Part shown: positions 21,334 through 29,990 of the stretch, piece after piece | Position numbering within the stretch: the stretch's first letter is position 1 | Layout of the letters: every line of letters starts with the position of its first letter | DNA from: Streptomyces olivaceus | Lineage (GTDB): Bacteria > Actinomycetota > Actinomycetes > Streptomycetales > Streptomycetaceae | Assembly: GCF_000721235.1 (NCBI RefSeq) | Contig: NZ_JOFH01000011.1 | Span: 1 to 64,000 of the forward strand | Length of the DNA stretch: 64,000 nt | Direction of reading: 5' to 3' | Made by a program: the position numbers and the translations under genes | The notes under the pieces: generated by a model | Databases searched by the model: none | Seen by the model: only the letters and a program-made list of their open reading frames with translations | Told to the model about the DNA's origin: nothing

Positions 21334-22544
21334 GGCAGCTCCGCGGTGATCGTGGTGGGGCCCCCTGAGGGGCTGTGGACGTGCAGCCGGCCGTCCAGGG
21401 CGCCGACCCGGCTGTGCAGCCCGGTCAGTCCGCTGCCCTCCGGCCTGGCGCCGCCGACGCCGTCGTCCTCGACCTGGACGAGGAGGACCGGTCCGTACTT
21501 GCGGACGCTCACCTGGATCTCCGTGGCGGCCGAGTGCTTGGCGGCATTGGTCACCGCCTCCGACACGACGAAGTACGCGGCGGTCTCCACGGAGGCGGGC
21601 AGCGGCTCGGCGAGCGCGAAGTCGGTCCGGATGGGGATGCTGCACCGCTCCGACACCCCGGCGAGCGCCTCCTGGAGCCCCAGGTTGTCCAGCGCCGTCG
21701 GATACACCCGCCAGGCCACTTCCCGCAGTTCCGTCAGGACGTCCTGTGATTCCTTGTGCGCCTGTTCCAGCAGGCTGCGCGCCTGCTCGGGCGTGCGGCC
21801 GCCGCGCCGGGCCCGCCCGAGGAGCATGGCCAGCGCGACCAGACGCTGCTGCACGCCGTCGTGCAGGTCCCGCTCGATGCGCCGGCGCTCGGTGTCGACG
21901 GCCTGGAGCACCGCCGCCCGGCTGGTGGCCAGTTCGTCGATGCGCTGCTGCATCAGCTCACGCTCCGAGGGCCCGAAGCACTCGCGGGCCATCCGCGCGT
22001 CGAGCGCCTCCAGCGAGAACAGGCCCTGTACGTCCAGGAAGAGCAGCACCCCGCCCAGCACGACCTGGGTGACCAACTCCCGGCCGTCGAGGGTGCCCCG
22101 GGCCAGACTCGCGACGAGCAGGCCGGCGAGGACGGCGCCGAAGCCGAGGAGGCCGAGCACCACGCCGGTGATCAGGCCGGCGTAGGTACGGGCGGCGAGG
22201 TAGCGCAGGATCTGCTGGTCGGGCACGGGACGATCGGGGAAGGAGTTCCCGAAGAAGACCGAGCGGCGCCACCGTTCGAAGGCCGTCAGCCGCCTGGCTC
22301 CGGAGGTGAGGACGACGAACGCCCGGCGCCGGGTACGCGGCCACAGCAGGAGCGGGCCGAGCGGGACACCGGCGATGACGAAGTAAAGGAGTCCTAGCAC
22401 CGCGGTCAGGCAGCCCAGGAAGACCCCCGCGGCGCGCAGGGGCAGCGCCGGGGCGGGCTTCGCCTCGGGCTCGCCTCCCGCCAGCGCGGTTCCGGGCACC
22501 GTCGGGAGGGGCTGGATGGTCGTGTCCGCCGGTTCCCCCTGCAC
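21324..22544 (-). CDS. Sensor histidine kinase (HisKA_3 class), partner of the LuxR-type regulator
   Basis: About 406 residues. The N-terminal third has at least three to four hydrophobic segments (AAGVFLGCLTAVLGLLYFVI, ITGVVLGLLGFGAVLAGLLV, LVTQVVLGGVLLFLDV) and almost no extracytoplasmic domain, as in kinases that sense within the membrane. The phospho-acceptor His is in ERRRIERDLHDGVQQRL and the ATPase domain has DDGVGG and GLTGLHSRVGALDG. The start is uncertain: GTG at 22544 is the only reasonable initiator after the dedA stop, but its ribosome-binding site is weak. It lies 68 bases after dedA and is probably co-transcribed with it. Confidence 0.88.
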   Translation of the reverse strand: MQGEPADTTIQPLPTVPGTALAGGEPEAKPAPALPLRAAGVFLGCLTAVLGLLYFVIAGVPLGPLLLWPRTRRRAFVVLTSGARRLTAFERWRRSVFFGNSFPDRPVPDQQILRYLAARTYAGLITGVVLGLLGFGAVLAGLLVASLARGTLDGRELVTQVVLGGVLLFLDVQGLFSLEALDARMARECFGPSERELMQQRIDELATSRAAVLQAVDTERRRIERDLHDGVQQRLVALAMLLGRARRGGRTPEQARSLLEQAHKESQDVLTELREVAWRVYPTALDNLGLQEALAGVSERCSIPIRTDFALAEPLPASVETAAYFVVSEAVTNAAKHSAATEIQVSVRKYGPVLLVQVEDDGVGGARPEGSGLTGLHSRVGALDGRLHVHSPSGGPTTITAELPCA

Positions 22545-22612
22545 GTTCGCCGAGCCTAGTGGGGCGGTGCAGCCGGGGCAAGATCGCTCGGTCCGGGTCA
22601 GGAGGGGACTGG

Positions 22613-23275
22613 TCACGACGGGCGGCGGTGCTGGGCGGTGCCGCGCGAGCGCAGCCGGACCACGATGTAGAAGGCCAGGGCGAGGACCACCATGACCAGG
22701 ACGGCCTTGCTGATCACACCGACGTAGTCGCCGACCTTGTCCCACTGGTCGCCCAGCCAGTATCCCGACAGGACGAGCACGGCGTTCCACACCAGTGAGC
22801 CCAGGCCGGTGAGGACCAGGAAGGTCGGTAGGGGCATGCGCTCCAGGCCGGCCGGCACGGAGATCAGGCTGCGGAAGATCGGCACCATGCGGCCGAGGAA
22901 GACGGCCTTGGTGCCGTGCTTGGCGAACCACTCCTCCGTCCGCTCCAGGTCGGCGGTCTTGACCAGCGGCAGCTTCGCCCAGATCGCGTACATCCGCTCT
23001 CGGCCGATCAGTGCGCCGATCCAGTAGAGGGCCACGGCACCCACCACGGACCCGAGAGTGGTCCAGAAGAGGGCCGCGAACAGGCTGATGACTCCCTGTC
23101 CGGCGGCGAAGCCGGCCAACGGCAGGATGATCTCGCTCGGCAGCGGCGGGAAGAGGTTCTCCAGGGCGACAGCGAGGCCGGCACCGGGCGCGCCCATGGC
23201 GTCCACCAGGTCGGCCGCCCATCCCGCGATGCCGTCCGCGGGCTCCTGTGGCAGCGCAAGGGTGATGTGGTCCAT
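22613..23275 (-). CDS. DedA/VTT-family membrane protein
   Basis: A 220-residue integral membrane protein. It shows the DedA hallmarks: ENLFPPLPSEIILPLAGFAAG near residue 45, a central re-entrant region with FLGRMVPIFRSLISVPAG, then C-terminal helices ending in Arg-rich RLRSRGTAQHRR. Bacterial DedA proteins include scramblases or flippases that recycle undecaprenyl phosphate or phospholipids, and several confer resistance to cationic or lipid-targeting antibiotics. Here the gene heads an operon with a two-component system beside a peptide cluster, so a self-protection role is plausible. ATG at 23275 with GGAG six bases upstream. Confidence 0.85.
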   Translation of the reverse strand: MDHITLALPQEPADGIAGWAADLVDAMGAPGAGLAVALENLFPPLPSEIILPLAGFAAGQGVISLFAALFWTTLGSVVGAVALYWIGALIGRERMYAIWAKLPLVKTADLERTEEWFAKHGTKAVFLGRMVPIFRSLISVPAGLERMPLPTFLVLTGLGSLVWNAVLVLSGYWLGDQWDKVGDYVGVISKAVLVMVVLALAFYIVVRLRSRGTAQHRRPS

Positions 23276-23331
23276 TCGAAGTCTCCAGGTACGAAGCACA
23301 CGCCGCGGGCTGGTGCCGCGATCCGTTGACC

Positions 23332-23418
23332 ACGCTAGAAGTGCCAGCTCAGTGCCGGTATGCGGTTAGCCCTCGAACTCGTGCGGTTTCCCCCACCTCG
23401 GACCATACGGTTTTCCGC
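23332..23418 (-). promoter_or_regulatory. dedA promoter with three iterated operator copies
   Basis: Motif copies CGGTTAGCC (23363), CGGTTTCCCC (23384) and CGGTTTTCCG (23408), spacings 21 and 24 bases. A candidate -10, TAGCGT on the minus strand, lies at 23337-23332, 25 bases from the nearest copy. The -10 sequence and its distance to the operator equal those of the mmpL promoter. Confidence 0.65.
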
Positions 23419-24963
23419 AGGGGCGGGCGGGGAATTGGCAGCAAGGTGCCAGCGGAACGGCATGCGTTGGACGCCCTGTTTCCGGTCAGGTCAGTACCGC
23501 CCCACGTACCCCTCAAGTCCCTTTGCATAAAACGGACTTGACTTGGCGCTCATCCGGACGAACGGCGTGACCGTGCAGCTGACAGTCGCTCCGGCCACCG
23601 AGCTCGTCGTGGCACCGGTGACGATCACTCCGACCAAGCCCCCACCCAAGTCAAGGGCCTGCTGTGGACCGCCGTACTCGTCAAAGCGAGCGCCCGGACC
23701 GACGGGGTGCGGCTGGTGGGAGCTGACCGCGGCCGTCGGCGTGGAGGACATCGACCCGGCTGCGTTCGTCGCCGGCGCCGGAGCCCGGCTCGCGGACGGG
23801 CTGGTACCGCACCGCCTTCCTCGCCGGCCGTGGCCGCAGCTGATCGCCGTCCTCGTCTGGAACAGACCCTCACCTCCCTCTACCTCCCCCGCGTAGGGGA
23901 GACCTTCCGGCCCGGTGTCCAGCTCTTCGCGGCTCCCGTCGCGTCCTGCGAGGCGTCGGATCCGCTCCGACCATCAACTCCGTCACGGCCATGGCGCTGG
24001 GCAGCGTGCACCGCATCTGACGGGCATGGCCAGCGCCACCACCCACGTGCTGCGCCACCTCGGGTCCGCCGTCGAGTCCAGTCCGGTCGTCCTCGGCGCG
24101 GTCACCCCAGCGGCGCGGGGTCGGCGTTTCCCGGGCGGCGGCCTCATTACCGCGTTCCTGGTGCGCGCCGCGACGCCGCTGTCGCCGCGGCATTCACCAT
24201 CTCCGGCGTGATCGGCGCCGCGCCGACGAACTCGCATGGGACGCGGTGTTTTCTTGTACCGCCCGGCCACAACGGCCGGGCGGCGCCTGATGCCGTCGCC
24301 GCGCGCCCCTCACTCCCGTGCCCGCCGATAGCCGACGGGCGGATCTTCGCATCCGCTGCTGCCGCCAGGAAGTCCGATCGGCGCGTCCGCTCAGCCCCTT
24401 CTGCCGGCAAACGCAATCGCGGCCGCGTCGACACAACGTCGGGCCGACCTCCACTCGCGACGAGCCACCCGTGCCGACGACATCGCAACTCCCCGCCCTC
24501 CCGGCAACGGCGCCCCGGTGCGGGCCATCGACGAGGATGTCGTACAGCTTCCGTGCGTGTTCAGGCCGATGATCGCGTGGGTGGCGGCGCTGCACGGTTG
24601 GCGCTCCCCAGCGCTGATCCGGCCTCCGTACTGGTGGCACTCTCCAACTTCGTCCTCCACGACGTTACCGGCAATTTGGTCGCTAGGTTGGTGCTGCTGG
24701 CCGCCACTACTGGCTAGCAGCGTGCCCGTACCCGATGGCAGGTGCGTCGGGTGCTTCCCAGCACCATCGAAAGAGACGATCCCCCGTCTGATCCTCGCCG
24801 AGCCCACCGGGGCCTCGGCCGCTTGTTCTCACAAGCAGCCGAGGAGGGCCGGTTGCCCCTGGTCGCGTCCCACTTGACTCGCAAATCCGCAAGTCAGATC
24901 CCTTTGCGGCAAGCTCCAGTATTGCCCCGCATCGCACATGATGCGCTCTCGTCTCTTCGAGCG
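23419..24963. other. Apparent non-coding or decayed stretch at the cluster boundary
   Basis: About 1.5 kb without a gene I can support. Open frames on both strands are short, overlap one another and show no recognisable domain or good ribosome-binding site. A perfect 10-bp hairpin (CCGCCCGGCC/GGCCGGGCGG, loop 5) sits at 24259-24283 and may terminate transcription. The stretch looks like decayed coding DNA, but no parent gene could be named. Confidence 0.4.
24259..24283. terminator. Isolated GC-rich hairpin in the decayed region
   Basis: Perfect 10-bp stem with loop ACAAC. No T-run on either side, so function as a terminator is only possible. Confidence 0.35.
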
Positions 24964-25356
24964 TCAGGAAAGGGGGAACCAGATCGAGAGGCGCTTGGCG
25001 ACAGCCGGTACATCGACGTTGTCCTGCGCGACTTCCTCGACGAAAGGACCGGCGACGGAGACAGGCGGCGGGGCAGCACTGGCACTGACGCCGTTGAACC
25101 GCAGGAAGACGCGCATCGCGAGCCAGGCGGTGCGTATGTTGCCGTCGATCAGCGCGCGATTGCGGGCGACGGAGTGCAGCAGCGCCGTCGCCTTCTCGTG
25201 CAGCGTGGGATACAGCTCGGCTCCGAACACGTTGGTCCGGGGCCGTTCAACCGCCGATACGAGAAGACCCAAGTCACGCACACTGTGCTCGGTACCGTTG
25301 ACTGCGCGGGCGATGGCCAGGATCTCGTCGACCTGGAGGTAACGCACGTCCGTCAC
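24964..25356 (-). CDS. Doc/Fic-family toxin with a degenerate active-site motif
   Basis: A 130-residue Doc-like protein, usual length for the family, which modifies targets such as EF-Tu by phosphorylation or other proteins by AMPylation. The N-terminus (VDEILAIARAVNG, DLGLLVSAVERP) and the loop YPTLHEKATALLHSVARN fit Doc proteins. The Fic motif reads NRALIDGNIRTAW, whereas active streptomycete versions read like NHALIDGNKRTAW: the catalytic His is Arg (CGC) and the Lys is Ile (ATA). The protein is therefore probably inactive. Its ATG overlaps the antitoxin TGA (ATGA). Confidence 0.75.
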   Translation of the reverse strand: MTDVRYLQVDEILAIARAVNGTEHSVRDLGLLVSAVERPRTNVFGAELYPTLHEKATALLHSVARNRALIDGNIRTAWLAMRVFLRFNGVSASAAPPPVSVAGPFVEEVAQDNVDVPAVAKRLSIWFPLS

Positions 25357-25541
25357 TTCAGGTAGTCCAAGATCTCCGCATCGCTGTCCGTCAGCTCGGC
25401 CAGGACGTCATCGACCTTCAGCTCGGCCCGGTCCTGGGCCTGACGGATGGCCTCGATGGCAAGCTCCTGCTTGCTGCGACCCTCCCGACGAGCCCGCTCG
25501 GTGAGCTTCGCGTCAAGGTCGTCGGGGAGCCGGAGTGTCAT
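25353..25541 (-). CDS. Ribbon-helix-helix antitoxin
   Basis: A 62-residue protein beginning MTLRLPDDLDAKLTERARR, a CopG/Arc-type ribbon-helix-helix start, followed by EGRSKQELAIEAIRQA and an acidic C-terminal tail suited to wrapping a toxin. It precedes and overlaps the Doc-like gene, the usual order. It should repress its own promoter; a perfect inverted repeat lies 15 bases upstream of its start. Confidence 0.75.
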   Translation of the reverse strand: MTLRLPDDLDAKLTERARREGRSKQELAIEAIRQAQDRAELKVDDVLAELTDSDAEILDYLK

Positions 25542-25555
25542 CGCTATACACAGAT

Positions 25556-25572
25556 GATACCTGGCCGGTATC
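25556..25572 (-). promoter_or_regulatory. Putative antitoxin operator
   Basis: Perfect inverted repeat GATACC-TGGCC-GGTATC directly upstream of the antitoxin start, where autorepression by a ribbon-helix-helix protein is expected. Confidence 0.55.
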
Positions 25573-25844
25573 AGAGTGGTGCGGTCGGGCCGCGTTCCCG
25601 GCCTCCAAGGAAAGTGGGGCCGGAATGGTCACTCGCATCGCCTGCGGCGGTGCAGCAGAGACTTCCGCTTCGAGCGTCATCCGAGCGTCACGAATCTCCG
25701 AACGCCCCTCTGAAGGCGTCGCCGATGCGGGCACCTCGCTCACGAATCCGCAGGTCAGCGAGGTACAAGAGTGATCCGTCCGCTCGAACCCGCTGCACGG
25801 AGGGCAACAGGTCGAGCAACCCACCACAACAACAAAACCGCAGG
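25573..25844. other. Intergenic, no gene seen
   Basis: Spacer between the antitoxin promoter and the end of the RNA methyltransferase gene. It has short unsupported frames only. Two copies of CCGCAGGTCAG lie at about 25748 and 25841. Confidence 0.4.
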
Positions 25845-27221
25845 TCAGGCACCCTTGGTCGCAGGCTCAAGGATCGCCACGCACTCCACATGGTGCGTCA
25901 TCGGAAACAGGTCGAACACCCGCAGTGTCCGCACCCGGTACCCCCCGTCCCGGAAGTACGCCAGGTCGCGGGCCAGGGCGGCCGGGTCGCAGGCGACGTA
26001 GGCGATGCGGCGGGCGGAGAGGGTCGTGAGGTGCTGGACCGTCTTGCGGCCGGCGCCCGCGCGGGGCGGGTCGAGGACGACGAGGTCGACCTCGGAGATG
26101 CCCGTGCGGGGCAGGACCGCCTCGACCTTGCCCTGTTCCACCCTGACCCGGTCGAAGCCGGCGAGGTTGTGGCGGGCGTCCTCGACGGCGCGCTTGCCGG
26201 ACTCGATGCCGAGGACCGCGCCCTGGTCGCCGACGCGGTCGGCCAGCGCGCCGGCGAAGAGGCCGACGCCGCAGTACAGGTCCAGGGCCATGTCGCCCTT
26301 GCGGGGCAGCAGGCCCTGCATGACCGCCGTCACCAGCGTGTCGGCCGACTTCGGGTGGACCTGCCAGAAGCCGCCGGAGCCGACCCGGTAGGTGCGGCCG
26401 TCGGCGCGCTCGCGGACGAAGGAGCGGCCGTGGACGCGGTGGACGCCGCCGTCCTTCTCGTCGACGCGCATGACCGAGACCGGGCGGTCCAGTTCGACGA
26501 GGGGGAGGCGGGCCCCGGGGCGGGGGGTGAGGATGACCTGGCGGTCCTGGGAGCCGGTGGCCGCGATCGCCTCGACCGTCGCCATGCCGGGCCAGTCGCG
26601 CTGCTCGACGCCCAGCTCGCTGACGCCGTCCGCCGCGATCAGGCAGTGGTCGACCGGTTCGACCTCGTGGGAACGGTGGCGGCGCAGGCCGGCGCGGCCG
26701 TCCGCGTCCACGGCGTACTGGACGCGGGTGCGCCAGGAGGGGACCTGCCCGGCGGGCAGCTTGTCGCCCTCCGCCGGCATCACCGTGCCGTCCCAGCCGG
26801 CCTCCTCCGGGGTGAGGCCCGCGAGGCGCTGGAGCTGCTCGGCGACGACCTCGCCCTTGAGGCGGCGCTGGGCGCCCGGCTTGGCGTGCTGCCAGTCGCA
26901 GCCGCCGCAGCGCCCGGGGCCGGCGAACGGGCAGGGCGCCTCGATGCGGTCCTTGGAGGCGTCCAGGATCTCCACCGCGTCGGCACGCAGGAAGCGGGCG
27001 CCCTCCTCGCCCTCCGTCACCCGGGCCACGACGCGCTCGCCGGGCAGCGTGTGCCGGACGAACAGCACCTGGCCCTCGGAGGTGCGGGCGACGCAGTGGC
27101 CGCCGTGGGCGACGGGCCCGACCTCGACCTCGTACTCCTCGCCCACCAGCGAGGCCGGTCGCTCGGCCGGCTGCGGCGTCGCTCGCGTCTCCGCCTGCGT
27201 ATTCGTCGGTTCTGCCTGCAT
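25845..27221 (-). CDS. TrmA/RumA-family RNA (uracil-5-)-methyltransferase
   Basis: A 458-residue SAM-dependent methyltransferase of the TrmA/RlmD family, which forms 5-methyluridine in tRNA or rRNA. An N-terminal TRAM domain (EYEVEVGPVAHGGHCVAR) is followed by a cysteine set CPFAGPGRCGGCDWQH typical of the RlmD-type Fe-S cluster, the SAM loop DLYCGVGLFAGALA, VVLDPPRAG, and the nucleophile region YVACDPAALARDLAYF. Which RNA position is modified cannot be told. The ATG at 27221 is preferred over a TTG 42 bases upstream. It follows the KimA-like permease on the same strand with a 54-base gap. Confidence 0.9.
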   Translation of the reverse strand: MQAEPTNTQAETRATPQPAERPASLVGEEYEVEVGPVAHGGHCVARTSEGQVLFVRHTLPGERVVARVTEGEEGARFLRADAVEILDASKDRIEAPCPFAGPGRCGGCDWQHAKPGAQRRLKGEVVAEQLQRLAGLTPEEAGWDGTVMPAEGDKLPAGQVPSWRTRVQYAVDADGRAGLRRHRSHEVEPVDHCLIAADGVSELGVEQRDWPGMATVEAIAATGSQDRQVILTPRPGARLPLVELDRPVSVMRVDEKDGGVHRVHGRSFVRERADGRTYRVGSGGFWQVHPKSADTLVTAVMQGLLPRKGDMALDLYCGVGLFAGALADRVGDQGAVLGIESGKRAVEDARHNLAGFDRVRVEQGKVEAVLPRTGISEVDLVVLDPPRAGAGRKTVQHLTTLSARRIAYVACDPAALARDLAYFRDGGYRVRTLRVFDLFPMTHHVECVAILEPATKGA

Positions 27222-27275
27222 GGCGGGGTGACTCCAGAGAACGGGGGTGACGGCTGAGGACAACAGCCGTCCAGT

Positions 27276-29351
27276 CTACGTGGACGAAGAGGTGGACGAG
27301 GACGAGTCCTTCGTGCGGTCGTGGTGGGCGGGGCCCCGGCGGACCGCGCCGGGGGCGCTCCAGTTCTGGCGTCTGCGGGCCCGGCGCCTGGCCGCCTCGG
27401 AGGACTCCAGCTGGTAGGGGACGGACGTGACCATGACGCCGGGGGTGAACAGCAGGCGGCCCTTGAGGCGCAGCGCGCTCTGGTTGTGCAGCAGGTGCTC
27501 GTACCAGTGGCCGACCACGTACTCGGGGATGATCACGGAGACGGCGTCGCGCGGGGACTCCTTGCGCAGGCCCTTGACGTACTCGATGACCGGCCGCGTG
27601 ATCTCGCGGTACGGCGAGTCCAGGACCTTCAGGGGTACGGCGATGCCGCGGCGCTCCCACTCCTCGCGCAGGGCCTTCGTCTCGGCCGGGTCGACGTTGA
27701 CGCTGAGCGCCTCCAGGCTGTCGGAGCGCATGAGCTTGGCGTAGGCGAGGGCGCGGAGCGCGGGGCGGTGGATCTTGGAGATCAGGACGACCGAGTGGAC
27801 GCGGGAGGGGCGGACCATGTCGTCGCTCTGTGCCTCCTCGGGGTCCTCGGGGGCCGCGATCTCCTCGGCGACGCGGTCGTAGTGGCCCCGGATCGCCGTC
27901 ATCGTCGCGAAGAAGATGCACATGCCGAGCAGGGCGACCCAGGCACCGTGGGTGAACTTGGTGGCCAGGACGACGACCAGCACCAGGCCGGTGAAGAAGG
28001 CGCCGAAGGCGTTGATCGCCCGGGAGCGGATCATGTGGCGGCGCCTGGCCTGGTCGCGTTCGCCGGTCAGGTTCCGGTTCCAGTGGCGGACCATGCCGAT
28101 CTGGCTGAGCGTGAAGGACACGAACACGCCGACGATGTAGAGCTGGATCAGCCGGGTGGAGTCGGCGCCGTAGACGACGACCAGGAGCATGGCGGCCCCG
28201 GCGAGGAGCACGATGCCGTTGGAGAAGGCCAGGCGGTCGCCGCGGGTGTGCAGCTGCCGGGGCAGGTAGCGGTCCTGGGCGAGGATCGAGCCGAGCAGCG
28301 GGAAGCCGTTGTACGCGGTGTTCGCGGCCAGGAAGAGGACGAGCGCGGTGGCGGCGGCGAGGACGACGAACAGGAAACTGCCCTCGCCGAAGACCGCCTC
28401 GGCGACCTGCGAGATCACCGGGTGCTGGACGTAGTCCGCGCCGACCGCGACGCCGTTGTGGAAGAGGTCGGTGGCCGGGTTCTCCGACATGCGGACGTCC
28501 GTCGCGGAGGCGAGCGCGATGATGCCGCAGAACATGGTCACGGCGAGCAGGCCCATCATGGCCAGGGTGTTGCCCGCGTTCTTCGACTTGGGCTTGCGGA
28601 AGGCCGGGACGCCGTTGGAGATGGCCTCGACGCCGGTGAGCGCGGCGCAGCCGGAGGAGAAGGCGCGCAGGAGGAGGAAGACCAGGGCGAACCCGGCCAG
28701 GCCGCCGTGCTCCGGTTTGATCTCGTAGTCCGCCGTCGGGGAGCGCATGGTGTCGCCCAGGACCAGGCCGCGGAACGCGCCCCACACGATCATGATGAAG
28801 ACGCCGGCGACGAAGACGTACGTCGGAATCGCGAAGAGGGTGCCCGACTCCCTGACCCCGCGCAGGTTCATCAGCGTCAGCAGCAGGATCACGGCGACCG
28901 CGCACAGGACCTTGTGCTCGACGACGAAGGGGATGGCCGAGCCCAGGTTCTCGATGCCGGAGGAGATGGAGACGGCGACCGTCAGGACGTAGTCCACCAG
29001 CAGGGCGCTGGCCACGGTCAGCCCGGCCTTCGGGCCCAGGTTGGTGGTGGCCACCTCGTAGTCGCCGCCGCCGCTCGGGTAGGCGTGCACGTTCTGCCGG
29101 TAGGAGGCGACGACCGTGAACATCAGGACGACGACCGCGACCGCGATCCAGGGACTGAAGTGGTACGCCGACACGCCCGCGATGGACAGGACCAGCAGGA
29201 CCTCGCCGGGCGCGTACGCCACCGAGGACAACGGGTCGGACGCGAAGACGGGGAGGGCGATGCGCTTCGGCAGCAGCGTCTCGCCCAGCCGGTCGCTGCG
29301 CAGGGCGCGCCCGATCAGGATCCGCTTGGGCACGTCGGTCAGTTTGGACAC
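27276..29351 (-). CDS. APC-superfamily permease, KimA-like potassium transporter
   Basis: About 691 residues. The N-terminus KRILIGRALRSDRLGETLLP, then FASDPLSSVAYAPGEVLLVL, SYRQNVHAYPSGGGDYEVA and LLVDYVLTVAVSISSGIENL closely resembles the KimA/YdaO potassium importers, with about 12 membrane helices and a soluble C-terminal region. In Bacillus KimA is a high-affinity K+ importer inhibited by c-di-AMP. The start GTG at 29351 has a weak ribosome-binding site; another in-frame GTG lies at 29390. It sits divergently from two TrkA-type RCK proteins and near KdpDE, which supports potassium transport. An amino-acid substrate remains possible. Confidence 0.8.
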   Translation of the reverse strand: MSKLTDVPKRILIGRALRSDRLGETLLPKRIALPVFASDPLSSVAYAPGEVLLVLSIAGVSAYHFSPWIAVAVVVLMFTVVASYRQNVHAYPSGGGDYEVATTNLGPKAGLTVASALLVDYVLTVAVSISSGIENLGSAIPFVVEHKVLCAVAVILLLTLMNLRGVRESGTLFAIPTYVFVAGVFIMIVWGAFRGLVLGDTMRSPTADYEIKPEHGGLAGFALVFLLLRAFSSGCAALTGVEAISNGVPAFRKPKSKNAGNTLAMMGLLAVTMFCGIIALASATDVRMSENPATDLFHNGVAVGADYVQHPVISQVAEAVFGEGSFLFVVLAAATALVLFLAANTAYNGFPLLGSILAQDRYLPRQLHTRGDRLAFSNGIVLLAGAAMLLVVVYGADSTRLIQLYIVGVFVSFTLSQIGMVRHWNRNLTGERDQARRRHMIRSRAINAFGAFFTGLVLVVVLATKFTHGAWVALLGMCIFFATMTAIRGHYDRVAEEIAAPEDPEEAQSDDMVRPSRVHSVVLISKIHRPALRALAYAKLMRSDSLEALSVNVDPAETKALREEWERRGIAVPLKVLDSPYREITRPVIEYVKGLRKESPRDAVSVIIPEYVVGHWYEHLLHNQSALRLKGRLLFTPGVMVTSVPYQLESSEAARRRARRRQNWSAPGAVRRGPAHHDRTKDSSSSTSSST

Positions 29352-29533
29352 AACAGAGGATCGTAAGCGTTCGAACGAGCGGCCGCCCACCCGCCACCCC
29401 CGATCCGGCCGCCGTCTGCCCTACGGGTGAACTCGGGGGGCGGGGCGGCTGCGGATTGCGCTGGTGGCGGGGTTCGCATGCCTATATGACCAACACCGGC
29501 CGAACCGCTGTCCGTCGCGCTGAGGGAGACTCC

Positions 29534-29695
29534 ATGCACCTGTCCGCGGAGCTGATCGGCGGCGGCGTCACGCTCGTCGGCCTCGGAATCCTGACCTTCG
29601 CCAGCGTGCGCAGCATCGGTCGGCGGGGAACTCCGGCGGAGGGCTGGCACGGGCGGCCCTCCGTGCACGTGGGGGACGAACTTCGCCGTCCGTGA
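29534..29695 (+). CDS. Small predicted membrane protein
   Basis: A 53-residue frame with ATG after GAGGGAGAC. It has one hydrophobic segment (LIGGGVTLVGLGILTFA) near the N-terminus, followed by a basic stretch (VRSIGRRG) and a polar tail, so it would span the membrane once. No family recognised. It lies between the divergent permease and TrkA genes; the good start signal is the main support. Confidence 0.5.
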   Translation: MHLSAELIGGGVTLVGLGILTFASVRSIGRRGTPAEGWHGRPSVHVGDELRRP

Positions 29696-29990
29696 CGTAC
29701 GCCGAAGAGGAAGTAGGAAGTAGGAAGCAGGAACGACACGGCGGCGTACATCCCTCGCCCCGCTTCTGTCCCGGCCGGCCCGAGTCATCGTCGGGTCCGC
29801 GGCCTCGTCCGGCGCGCGTCCGTGCCTCGTCTGCCCACCCACCCCGGCGGGGGCGTGCCGCGGCGGGCGGGCATGATGGTGGCATGCGGCTCCCAGCGGG
29901 GCCGCATGTGTGTGCCCGTCGAGCCGAAAGAGGAAGATGAACGGGACGTTCACCCCGCTCAGTGGGCTGAGAAGAAGAGTGGTGTAAGCC
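29696..29990. other. Intergenic region upstream of the TrkA pair
   Basis: No gene seen. It contains a four-copy 7-base tandem repeat (AGGAAGT, AGGAAGT, AGGAAGC, AGGAACG) at 29708-29735 and presumably the promoter for the TrkA genes. Confidence 0.4.

Noticed and set aside
23543..23896. Possible 117-residue gene in the boundary zone
   Set aside because: No domain, no convincing ribosome-binding site, overlaps other equally long open frames on both strands.
24194..24640. Minus-strand frame considered as a transposase remnant
   Set aside because: No DDE or IS-family motif, no terminal inverted repeats or target duplication could be found.
25867..29397. 1176-residue frame spanning the methyltransferase and permease genes
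   Set aside because: An Arg/Pro-rich out-of-frame shadow of the two well-supported genes on the same strand.
29352..29533. c-di-AMP riboswitch before the KimA-like permease
   Set aside because: The leader lacks the conserved ydaO blocks seen before the M23 gene.
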